Shown: positions 28,931 through 60,681 of the stretch, in pieces
Position numbering within the stretch: position 1 is the first letter of the stretch
Layout: each line of letters opens with the position of its first letter
Assembly: GCA_013365365.1 (NCBI GenBank)
Contig: JABVXU010000322.1
Coordinates: 1 to 64,000, forward strand
DNA from: Cruorifilaria tuberocauda
Taxonomy: Eukaryota; Nematoda; Chromadorea; Rhabditida; Onchocercidae
Length of the DNA stretch: 64,000 nt
Reading direction: 5' to 3'
Position numbers and translations under genes: made by a program
The notes under the pieces: model-generated
Seen by the model: the letters and a program-made list of their open reading frames with translations, nothing else
Database searches by the model: none
What the model was told of the DNA's origin: nothing

Positions 28931-31900
28931 TTATTTATTTTTCATCGTGTTATTTCCTACATATACGGGATTTTTAAAAGTCGTTGTTGCTTGTTTATAA
29001 ATCGGATTTTCATTCTGAAATTAATGAAGGTTTCAGCTCTACAAATAGAGTTTCCACTTTTTTCTAACTTTTTTACCTTATCTGAAATTCAAGAACCATG
29101 TATTAAGAATTGAAAAAAACAACAAAAAATCATTAAAAAAGCATACAGTATCCCATTTCGCGAGTAATCTTTCACTATCAAATTTCGCAAATTCAGCACG
29201 ATCATGCAAAATAGTTAACAATTTCCAGACCAAAAGTAGAATCAATCCCAATATAACAATGCCAGCTATGACACCAAGAACAATTGCAAGAACTGGTACT
29301 GGTGGTGGGCAATCTAAATACCTTTAATTTAACTCATCGAATTGAGACAAATTGAAAAACATGAAGCAATTTCATGCAAATTACCTTCATCATTTACTAA
29401 TTCGAAATTTCAAAAAAACTATCCATGACTTTCCATCTTAAAAAGTTGGCATATCATAGATTCAACTTTGAATTTAATGCATAAACAATACATTATACCA
29501 AAAAATAATAGAACTTTGAACTATAATTTTGAATCATTTAAAAAAGAATTACGAAACAAATAAGCATAGACAACTCTGACAAACTATTATCTCAAGAGTT
29601 TATATACCTTTTTCTTCCTTTACCCATACCGTTAGATTATCGGTTCTTTGATCCTCATAATAAAGAAAATAAAATGTACAATCGTCTGATGGATCCACAA
29701 ATTGACATTCAGTTGTATCATTTAGTACTAAAATATTTTTGAAATATATACTGAAATATAGAAACTTAACGTTTAATATATTATAATTGGATTTTATGTA
29801 TCAATAACAGAAGGATTTTGTTACAATGAAATGATAACCTGGTAATTCGCGAACAGGTATGACGGTAAAAATACACTCATCACACTGAGTTTCGTTGTAT
29901 GGACCAGTTTGCCACTGCTGACACATCACACATGGCTTATGCTCAACACATTTGGATGGACAAGTCTGAAAATTATTAGAATTTTGAAAACGAAAATATA
30001 CTTTCTCTAATAACCTAGAAATACTAGATACAGCAGTTAAAAGAACAGGAATCAAAGTTGAAAACCCTTCCCTACTACCGTTGTTTTCTTCCTATTCTCC
30101 AAGTGATGCAATTTGGATGTGCTGAATCGCCAAGGATGCTATACGCTGTTAATTCATCGATAGAAATTGAACTATCAATATCATCTCCTACTTGTTAGTC
30201 ACTATGAAAAGAGGAAGATACCTAAAATTGAAGTGAGCTAATGAATAAATTTTTTAACCCACAGGACAAATTTCACATTTGGGTCCTGAATAACGATTGC
30301 CTGGACCATCGCTGAAACAGCGGCACCGTCCGCAAATGCATTCCCCTTGTCCATTACAGACTTTACCATTCGCAGCCATACAACTGTCTAAGCTTAACGG
30401 GCATTCACATGCTCGGCCTGCAACAGAACTGGAGGAATGAATGCAAATTGGTTTACTCAATGCAAGCAATCAAACATGATACTAAGCCAAAAACTTCCGA
30501 TAAAAATAATTAATATCTTGCAGCTTAGATAGCGATAAAATAATAAAATGAAATCACCTGTCCAACCAGGCATGCATGTGCACTGTCCGCAATCGCAAGT
30601 GCCATGCCCCGCACAGATTTTACGATCATGTCGTGGACAGTTAAAATTATCACATTCACAAAACTGTCCCGAAATTTTCTCATTCACATTCTGAAATTAA
30701 AGGTTACTACTTTTTTTGATCTTCAATTTTACACTTGGAATTTGATAAGAATAGAACAGTGAAAGTTTTCCGTCAAGATGGGCATCAAAAAATTAATGCA
30801 GTGGCTGAGGAAGTTTAACAAATAAATCATATTAAAGATAATCCAAAGCAAACAATGCTTTATACTCATGAATACAAAAGTCATGTTTTAGCACAATATG
30901 AGTGATGCCTCGCGATAAAATTCTTTCCTTCATTTAAACTAAGAAATAAAGTGGACGTACATCACGCTCGAAACATTCACAAACACCACAGTTGCAAACT
31001 CCTCGACCCTCGCAAATAGCACTTTCATTTGTCCTGAAAGATATCAAGGATTTCTTAAAAGATCGAAAGATGATAGAATTATATAATGATATTCACTAGC
31101 AATTTCGGTTGTAAAAACTTCCCCATCTACTTCAAAGAATTAAATATTTCAGAATAAATTCCTAAATTTTTTGAAATTGAGACCAACCAATTTTCTCTCA
31201 CTTCTTACTAAAAAGTAGAATGGTGTTCCGAAAACACACCAACTGTTACCTTTTACACTTCGCATCTAAAGCAACAGTTGAAAGACCAGGTGCATCACAT
31301 TCACAGTGCCTTCCGACATTTGTTCCATGACATATGCAGACACCACAAACTAAATCACCTTTCCCATGACATACTGGAGAATTGTGTACAACTCCCTGTA
31401 AATGTACTGCATCATTTGATTTTCCAATCACGAAGAAAACAACAGACAGCAACTACTCTTAATAAAACTATATTACCGATGACGTTCAACAAATTCTGAC
31501 CTAAGAATCTAAGGTTTTTGAACTAAGGTTTTAACGGTTTTTGAAAATTTAAGTAGCATTTTTCACAAAATCAACTATAATTTAGGAACAGGAGAAACTC
31601 AAAATTTTCGAAATTAAAAAAATCCTCACATCAGTTTCACAATCGCAGTTACACAGCACATGAACATCAACTTGAAGAGTTTCATCGAGACCACTTGGTC
31701 CGATTTTCAAATTGAAATCACGTTCCTTTACGCAATGCGTTGCCTCCAAGGTGACTTCGAATGAAACTTCGTCACCAACTTTGATCCCATCACATATATT
31801 TGTTTCCTTAAGAGTATGTCCACTGGAAATAAATTAATGTCCAACATTTTTTACAGTTGTAAAACAGGAAAAATAGAAGGATTAATAAGTTGGTCATGTT

Positions 31901-34900
31901 CTTATTATAGATTTCAAGAATTTTTAAACTAAAATTGAAAGGAAATCGAAAGCAACGGAAATTTACTCTAAACATCTCGAACGATACGATAGTCTTAGTC
32001 CTTGGCTTACATTCGCATTATCAACCATAATGATTTTTTGGGAAATTTTATTATATTCCTCCTCGATAAGGGAAACGATATTTCTGGAATCATCGGCCAG
32101 CACACCAACCGAACTGCTCACGTCAGGTAACGCATCACTGAGCTTAAATTATAGTAAATAAGCCGAATAAACAGATATTAGAAGCCAGAAACTTTAAGAA
32201 CTGAGAGCAAAAAAAACTAAAACATATCACAAATGTTAATTCATAGAAAGAAGGTGAACTATACTAAACGTGATGTAATTGAAACATATGCTCATACGTC
32301 ATCCCATAGTTCCACTAAATCTGAAAAATAGGAGAACCGAATCCCATATTTGACCATTTGCAAAATTAAACAGATTAACTGTTGATTATAACTGACCGTA
32401 TTAAATTACATATGAACTAAAATTTTTTTAAATAAATGAAGAATTTTCACTTACTTGCTTATATAGATTTTTATTTTTTTCAGTAACAGCAAAAATTAAA
32501 TTCGCCTTTCTTTCTTTGATTTTCTGATGCAACAAAGCAATAGAAGGATAATCTTGATCAAGCGATTTCGTATAATATCCTTCATTATCCAAATGACACT
32601 GCCCATCATTTGGTATTACAACGCCAGCCATCTAGACTGATTAAATTATTTGACCATCTCGAATTATTAAAATTTCGAAACATACCAAAAAAACCATATC
32701 TACTTCTCAAAGATTTGGAAATTTTCAGTTAAAAAAGATTCAGTGATACAATCAACAAATTTGACAACTGATATCAACTGATGCCATACATATACAAATA
32801 CATGAAAAAAATACCCGCCCATCTCCTGCATAATGAAAACCAGCATCTGTAGAAAACACAATCATTTTTCGAGCACGTTCACGCCAACCAATGCTATTCT
32901 GAAATTGAGAGATTAAATAAATTCAGTTACTATTCTCAATTTTATGTTTCGCGTGATTTTAACCAGTTATTTCGCTTAAATAAAATAAATTTTAGCTTTT
33001 TTGTTCTAGAACATGAACAAAAAGTTTGATTGTGGCATAATAAATACTCAACTCTTCCCTATAGGCATTAAAAACAAATATTCTTGAGCATTAATAATAT
33101 AACGAAGCAAGAGAACAGCTATATTAGCAACATTAAAGACACATCCTTCTATAGTAAGTAGTAACTAATATTATCAATCTTACTTTAAACCAATAAAAAG
33201 TACAAAAAAATTCCACTCACATTACAAGTTAACGCCTGTAAAACAGCATCAAAACCACCTTCTGGGGCATCCAAATTTCCTGATATTTCAGCTTCGTCAA
33301 CTTCTTTCTAAAAACAAATTGATGCAACACAGTAGGTTTTTCCAATAAGTAAGAGGGAAAAGCGAGCATTAAAAACTAATTCGAGTGACAAGTTGATAGC
33401 GAAAAGACTCTCATCGCTGATATTAAAAATTTGCTAATACTGCAATTTCGATCCAATGAAATCAAAAAAGCAACATTCACATACAAGTGAAGCCATCACC
33501 TTTTTGTTTATTTAGCTCATGAACATTGGGAAAAATTTTCCGTGTTACATCTTGAGTGAAAACAAATATAAATAATTTACTGAAAATCTAGCCGTGTCCA
33601 TCGTAAGACTCATCTGATTCTTAAAACCGTATGGTTGCGCACATTGTTCTGGACATGGTGATAATTGTCTGCAATTTAAATTATGCTGAAAAACAGAGCA
33701 AAATGAAATAGAAAAAAATATTAATTAATCAAGAATTTCGACACTGAAAAAAAAAATAAATATTACAATTGACTTTTCCGACTTTTCAATGACTTTTACG
33801 AAACAAATTGTTTGACGCAGTGTATGAATCTATGAGATACTAGTTTTGGAACCACTTTTCTTGATTCTAAAAGTTATTCTTTTTATACTCACTTTTCAGG
33901 ACGAGGATCCACAAATGGCATAAGTTTTTTGTCAATAAATGAACCAAATCCAAGCCTGAAGTTCTTCGTGATCGCTTTCATCCGTTCAGCTGAAAAAATA
34001 TTAATAAGAACTGGTTATTCCAAAATAAAAAGAAGTCAATAATTTATCCCGAAATATTTTGGGAAAATATTTCACCTAATAAATCGCCCAATTCAGATAG
34101 TTTTTGCTTGTCATCTTTCATGGAATATGATAAATCCATCAAATAGTATAAGTCAACTGGATAATCCACAGCTTGTCGATAGGTTACTTGAAATCGAACA
34201 CGTGCCTCTGAAACTTATTCATAGTCGAAAATGGTTTTAAAGAATTAATGAAAATGAGAAACATTGTAGAGCCTCTTTCTTCTTCCGTAGAAAACAAACA
34301 GAAATTGATCTCAATATACTTCTAGGATTTTTGTTAGTAAAAGATGCAGTTGGATTTCTGCTAGACATTAGCACATCAAAACTTAGAATTGGAATGTCAA
34401 GAAGTTCGCCAGAAAAACAAAACAATTTACTGGGTCTTATATTGACGATCATATGCTGTGGCCGTAACTGAACTGCCTCTTCCTCACTTGCTGCGTCACC
34501 GGCATTACTCAGCTCAACATTCTATAACAAAGAAAATCAACATGTAAACACCGCAAAGGTGACACACTCATTCTACTCATCAGTTGATAAAGTACTTGGA
34601 TACACTGAAACAGTTTCTGTTTCAAACAGTTCTTCTCCCAGTTCTTGCCTCTATTATATCTTGCAGGATGATTCCTGATTTCTCATGAATAATCCAAATA
34701 ACGGTTGAAGATCTTTAATAATCAAAAAACCTCAATTGTTTTTAATGTTGTTTTGGGATTTTCAATTTCAAATTCGGGACAGCCATGTTCAATCAGTCGC
34801 TCCAAACTATCACACCGTGGATGTTGGTTTTCATTGTCGAAATCCTAGAAAAAATTAATATCCTTCCACAGCTAAATAGCAATAACTTGATATTATAATA

Positions 34901-35758
34901 TGCCATAATTATGATTTGAACTAATGAATATTACAAAAAATCAAAACATACTGCTTTACTGCACCAGGCACATGTGTCGTGGAATTGGATGCATGCGCTA
35001 CAAGTATAATTATCACGAGGTAAAGAATAGCACGGGAAATCTTTCTTAGATTCAACTATTTCCGATGTTACTGCAATGGAAAATTAAGCATATTACATAC
35101 CTGAACATGAAAAAAAAAGCAGTATTTTGTAAATATAGAGATAAAGGTAATAATGCCAAGTTGAAATATAAAAAGGAGCACTATATGGCTATAATTAGGC
35201 AATACTATAATGCACTATAAAGCACACTTCATTCATTATATTTAATACTATTTTAATTTAATCAAATAGTATAGTTCAGAATGTTAATATCTCAACATTC
35301 ATGTGAAACATTTATTTTATGTATGTAATACACTGAAATTAAATTATAATATAATATTGTTATGTTTCAGAGAGATGAAAAAATAAACTGAGCCTTACAT
35401 AGATTATTAATAAGTGAATAACAATTTATAACTTAAAGTTTATGAATAGACGAACAAAAAATTTCATAGTTCCAAGTTAAAATTTTTCACAAACTGAAAA
35501 CGTCATGAATATTTTGTCTTTTTTGTGATAATTCCAATCCTAATTTTTTTTAGCATATAGATTCAAATTTTCCTTAGAACCTAAAGAGTTTCTGAATAGC
35601 ATTTTCTTAATAACTAAATTACAAAAGAGAGAAAGGAAATAATGAGTAATACCATCATCATCAGTAAAAAATTCTTGAGCAGCAGCAATGATGAAAATCG
35701 TTGTTGAGAGACATATCATCCGATATAATCCTAGTCCCGTCAGAAAACGATCTTTCAT
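28931..35758 (-). CDS. Integrin beta subunit (PAT-3 type)
   Basis: Cell-surface receptor subunit pairing with integrin alpha chains to link matrix to actin. Twenty exons, all in phase, give 822 aa (C. elegans PAT-3 ~809): 35758-35653, 35070-34952, 34844-34731, 34521-34431, 34207-34076, 33989-33893, 33668-33581, 33307-33221, 32898-32815, 32631-32455, 32142-31967, 31822-31630, 31395-31250, 31033-30961, 30690-30558, 30417-30263, 29965-29839, 29727-29608, 29313-29147, 29014-28931. In order: signal peptide (1-~27), Cys-rich PSI domain, beta-I domain with [18 protein letters not shown] (~165), [20 protein letters not shown] and [12 protein letters not shown], four Cys-rich I-EGF modules (~490-657), beta tail, one membrane helix (~745-770), then HDRAEFAKF and two tail motifs, NPIY and NPVY, which bind talin and kindlin in this family. 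The tail runs eight residues past NPVY. Exon 16 uses a GTGGGT donor. Confidence 0.97.
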
Positions 35759-36220
35759 CCCGGCTAAACAGCGCTAGCTACAATATATTTGAGATATGAA
35801 ATAAATTATCTACGAGAATAGAATTTGACGAAAAGCAAAGATTATGATTTCGTCCAAATCAGTGACGCATTCGAGGAAGAAAATTGCAATAAAATCAAAA
35901 TTTTGAAAAAAATATATTCCAATTAAGTGTTAATTGCAATAATATTTTAAGAGATGAATTTACATTTTACAAAAAAAAAGTATACTATGGAAAAAATCGA
36001 AACAATACCTCTTGGCATAAAATTCGAAAAATTTAGAGAAATAGTTGAATACGAACAAAAAACAAGCATATTTCTGCACCTATTAGAGCTAAAGAAGTAA
36101 AAAGAAAAATTCATTTCCTTTGATTACCTTATATGTATTTACTATTGCACTCAAGTAATTTTATAGTACATTTAATCAGAAAACATACGTCAGATTCTTC
36201 TTTTAGTTTAATACAAATCT

Positions 36221-36264
36221 TATAAATATGACGTACTTATATGTATAAGTATGTCATATTTATA
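36221..36264. repeat. Hairpin inverted repeat, 21-bp arms, 2-bp loop
   Basis: 36221-36241 (TATAAATATGACGTACTTAT plus A) pairs with 36244-36264 with a single mismatch, which would be a G-U pair in RNA. It sits about 0.46 kb upstream of the integrin beta start codon. Confidence 0.85.
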
Positions 36265-38270
36265 CTTCAGCTTTTCTAATTTCATTTTACAAATTATGAA
36301 TTTACGTAATCCATTTATGCCAATGTGTTCCTTTAGTTGTTTATTATACACTTGAAGGTTATCAATTATATGACAAGAAAAAAATGATAGTTAATGAGCG
36401 AAACTGGACCGATGAAACAAAACTATAAGCTAATCTAAGAGTAAAATTTATTATGACACTGATTTATTATAACTGTTAAATGATTAACTCATCGACTATA
36501 ATGATAAAAGAACAGAATCGTGTGTTAAGCATCGAAATTCAAAAAACGGTTATTTTAAATGAATCAAAGCTAAACAATTTCAAATTAAAATGTCAGAAGA
36601 TTTATAAGCGAATGTGACTAATACCGTAAGGAATAAGGAATAGCTCGCTTGAGCAGTAAAGCACATTCTGTTCAGTATGATAAGAATATATTGTTATGGA
36701 TAAAATACTTCAATATAGTTAGTTATCACCCTTTTGCTTATATACAAGAGATTCAAGTTAACAATTCTGGTAAAGATCTATTATGGAACACAAGGGAAAG
36801 ATATGACTCGTTATGATCATGATTCATCAAGTAGAAGAAAAACTATATCGGAAGTTATCCGCGTTTCCGTACTTTAATAAGTTCAAGTATTAAGCTATTT
36901 CTGTCTCCCAGGCAGTTTTAAGATCGGAAATTAAGGGAGAAATCCGAATACTCTTTACAATACAACGAAAATTTCGCACAGCTAATAACAAATTATCGTC
37001 TGAATGGAATGAGTCAGACTCATGGAGCCTCACGCGACTAATAATTATATTCCAGGACTACTTCTTCCAAAACAACTGTTTTTCTGCTTTTATACATCTA
37101 CTAGCAATTTCATTGATTAGTTTAGTCAGAATCAAGACTGCTAATTTGAATCATATTTGAAATAGTGCAAAAGGTCAAAGATCAACAATTTAACGATTGT
37201 TATTACTACAACAAAAATAAACAGTAATGCAAATGAAGAAAGAAGCTGAGCTGATTCTCGAGAGCCTGCAATCAGGCGCACAGGAAGAACCTCTATATGT
37301 GTGTGTGTCTGTCTGTCGATCAATTAGCTCGTCCATTCTCGTTTCCGCCGAAAATTGAAGTAAAAAGATGAACGGAGGGATCGGGTCTATTCTGTGGATC
37401 GCTGCAGTTGTGGTGGATGTAAGCTATAATTGCTCTTCCAGCTTACACGATGTTTCCTCTGGTAGCATAGTGTGTACACTCCCATACATACCTACACACA
37501 TATACATATCTATTTTTACATCACCAATAATTGAAAACTACAAAAAAAGAGTAAATGTATAGAAAGTAAGGGAAGCCGGGAATGAGCAAGCGGTAGGACG
37601 GTACCCAGCTACGGTCACATCAACAACCGCATATCATATAGGTTATATACTGTTATAGATGATAAAGAGGAATGTATAAAACATCGTAATGTGCAAATAC
37701 TCTACAAAAGCATTACTGATATCACATAATTTGTCGCAATTCGATCGATTCACACGTCTATCCTTGATGATCATTTCCCCTCCATCTGTCAGTGATAATC
37801 CAACACCGAACTTCCTCATGCAGGTAACACTTCGAAGTACATCATTAAATATTATCATTTTCCAGTTTATTAGCAATCACATTGTTACCACTTACTTTTT
37901 CATTACTATCATATCAAAATGAGTCCATATGTTGGTCACTTATAAACACATGATTTCTGATAACGATAAGAGTATTGTATGAATGTGTCACAAAAAATTT
38001 TACTGCATATTCTGGGTAATTCAATTTTTTAATCATACTAACATATGACAAAAGCAATCGCTTGACATTCATTCGATTGCATTACAACAGAAAAGTAAAT
38101 TTTCCTATGCATACAAAATTTACAATAGATGATAAGCATTATATAAAAAGTTCTTTCAAAAAATAATTCCTGATTGAACTGTTAATTTTAATTTGGCAGA
38201 TAAGAGCGTCGAATAAATTTCCCGTGCTTGGAATGATAAGATGGATTCGATAGTCTTATATAAGACTAAC

Positions 38271-38387
38271 CATTATCAGAATTTTTGAATAAGTAACCAA
38301 TTCGAAGGTGAAAAAAACTGATACAGAATGAGCCATCTATCAGTTGTCGATGGAACACACAGAAGAGTTTCAAAAATTCTGATAATG
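38271..38387. repeat. 117-bp element bounded by 19-bp perfect inverted repeats
   Basis: CATTATCAGAATTTTTGAA at 38271-38289 is exactly reverse-complementary to 38369-38387. A further GACTAAC / GTCTAAC similarity lies just outside each arm. The size and ends fit a small non-autonomous DNA element (MITE) or a long stem-loop. No coding content; a clear target-site duplication was not found. Confidence 0.65.
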
Positions 38388-38916
38388 AGCTGGTGTTAGA
38401 CTCCTTTAGTCATGGAGTCGGAAACAACAACAAGAGACCAGCTGACAAATAAGATAACAAAAACAAGAAAAATAAGATACAACTGCATTTACCACTTACC
38501 ATGGATACTGATTCACTACACAATTAACGATCTGCATGGATATTAGAAGGCAATAGCTTATTGATAAATGAGGCAGACAAACTGCATTTTATGCAGATTA
38601 GAGTAGGAAATTTTTTTTCTTTTTACATAGCACGAATAGAAGAATAAGCAGACACAATGACATCGTAAATGGAAATAACTGAGATCAGTTTATGAAAAGC
38701 ATTTTCATTAGAAACTTTCTTGACTTTACAAAAATGAAACAATGTTACAATTTCACAGAAGAAAATCACAATTATGTAAAATCTTACAAGAAAATTTTTT
38801 AACTTGGATAACGACAAAAATAATTTTATGACGACTAGCATAGTCAAAAATTGACTTGAATTAATAATTACAATCATAATTACGATCAGATGAGTACAGC
38901 AGAGAAATAAATGCCT

Positions 38917-59580
<20,664 letters not shown>

Positions 59581-60678
59581 GCTTGAATGGCAGATATCAA
59601 ATTAACAGTCATGATGCATTTCCATGTTGATTTTTGCAACCTTCCAATATCCTGCAGTAATTTCTTTAACCACTATCTCGTGATAACGTCCCTCCCTATT
59701 TTCGACAAGGTGAAATCTACATCACCATTCATACTTCCCCCGTTCCCGACCCTAGAATCAAACTTCCCGAGCCCGCTTTGACCTGCGGGAACAGGCGGCC
59801 ACAGCAATACCGTACTCCCTCCAACACGATGAGCAATCGGGCGTTACGAGAATCATACCATTCAATGCAACTGAAAATTCTCAGTATTCTCATTTACAAC
59901 GCCATAGTGTAAGCTGTCCTTGAGTTCTTTTCATTTCGAACTGTGGTCTTTATTCTACTTTGAATTAGTTTGAATTGCTGTTAGATAGTTCTTATGGATT
60001 AAGCTCAGACGTGAACGGAAGGGAAATGATGATAAGCGAAGAAAGGTTACTTTGAGACATTAATGCAAAAAGTAACTTGCTGTTTTATATTATCAATATA
60101 CGAATGATGATATTTATGCATGATTAGCAAATAGATAGATTAATATATATAATTTACTCATTTAAATAAGCCAAGTAGTGACTAAAGTTACTGGTCATGC
60201 CTATTTAATTTATTATCTAATCAATTCTGCTATAAGTGCAATTATTAAATGATATAAGCACATCCAGGAAGCAAAAGAGATATATCATCAGGAAAAGAAA
60301 AATTATGTCACCAATAACAAGTATATAGAAGCACAGAGCATTATAGAAGTATGCGTAGATGAGAAAACAGTCCTTCTTCATATGAGAATTGATCCAGTTT
60401 AAATAAATAGAGAATAGTCAATTTTGTAATATGTGGATGTCTAAAAAGGAAGAAGGCTTTGTTTGAAGTGTTGGATCTTCCTTATTTACATTCAAAATTT
60501 GCGCTACAGTTTGGTTTTCATATGAAAAGATTTCGGATTATTTCTACTCGTCTTCCAAGTTTCAGCTTTTTCATCCAGCGCTTTTAAAATATGAAAAATT
60601 CAAGTTTTGAAATTCATATATGAAATTTATAACGCAAAATGGAGGTTTAATTTTATAGCAAAATGTTTTTATAGCAAA
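59581..60678. promoter_or_regulatory. Divergent promoter interval ssl-1 / JAZF1-type gene
   Basis: 1,098 bp between the two start codons. The part nearest ssl-1 (about 59,730-59,860) is much richer in G and C than anything around it, with CCCGAGCCCG and GCGGGAACAGGCGG runs and no coding content, so it is a likely core promoter or 5' exon zone. The rest is AT-rich. A plus-strand open frame at 59587-59781 has no similarity. Confidence 0.6.
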
Positions 60679-60681
60679 ATG
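60651..60681 (+). repeat. Tandem 15-bp duplication of acceptor plus start codon
   Basis: TTTTATAGCAAAATG occurs at 60651-60665 and again at 60667-60681. Each copy has a possible splice acceptor (TATAG) followed by CAAAATG. The first ATG runs into a stop after three codons; the second is the chosen start of the JAZF1-type gene. Confidence 0.85.

Larger units (their letters stand above)
35759..38916. other. Intergenic region upstream of integrin beta / downstream of ssl-1
   Basis: 3.2 kb. A TATATTGTAG acceptor ending near 35778 (-), about 20 nt before the integrin start, is a candidate spliced-leader site. Two hairpin repeats are listed separately. The stretch 37,240-37,440 is less AT-rich and contains an open first-exon-like segment (ATG 37368 to a GTAAGC donor at 37419, 17 codons, hydrophobic), but no second exon follows. 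Around 37,690-37,830 both strands are open with no recognisable protein. It most likely contains integrin promoter sequence and ssl-1 3' untranslated sequence. Confidence 0.5.
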
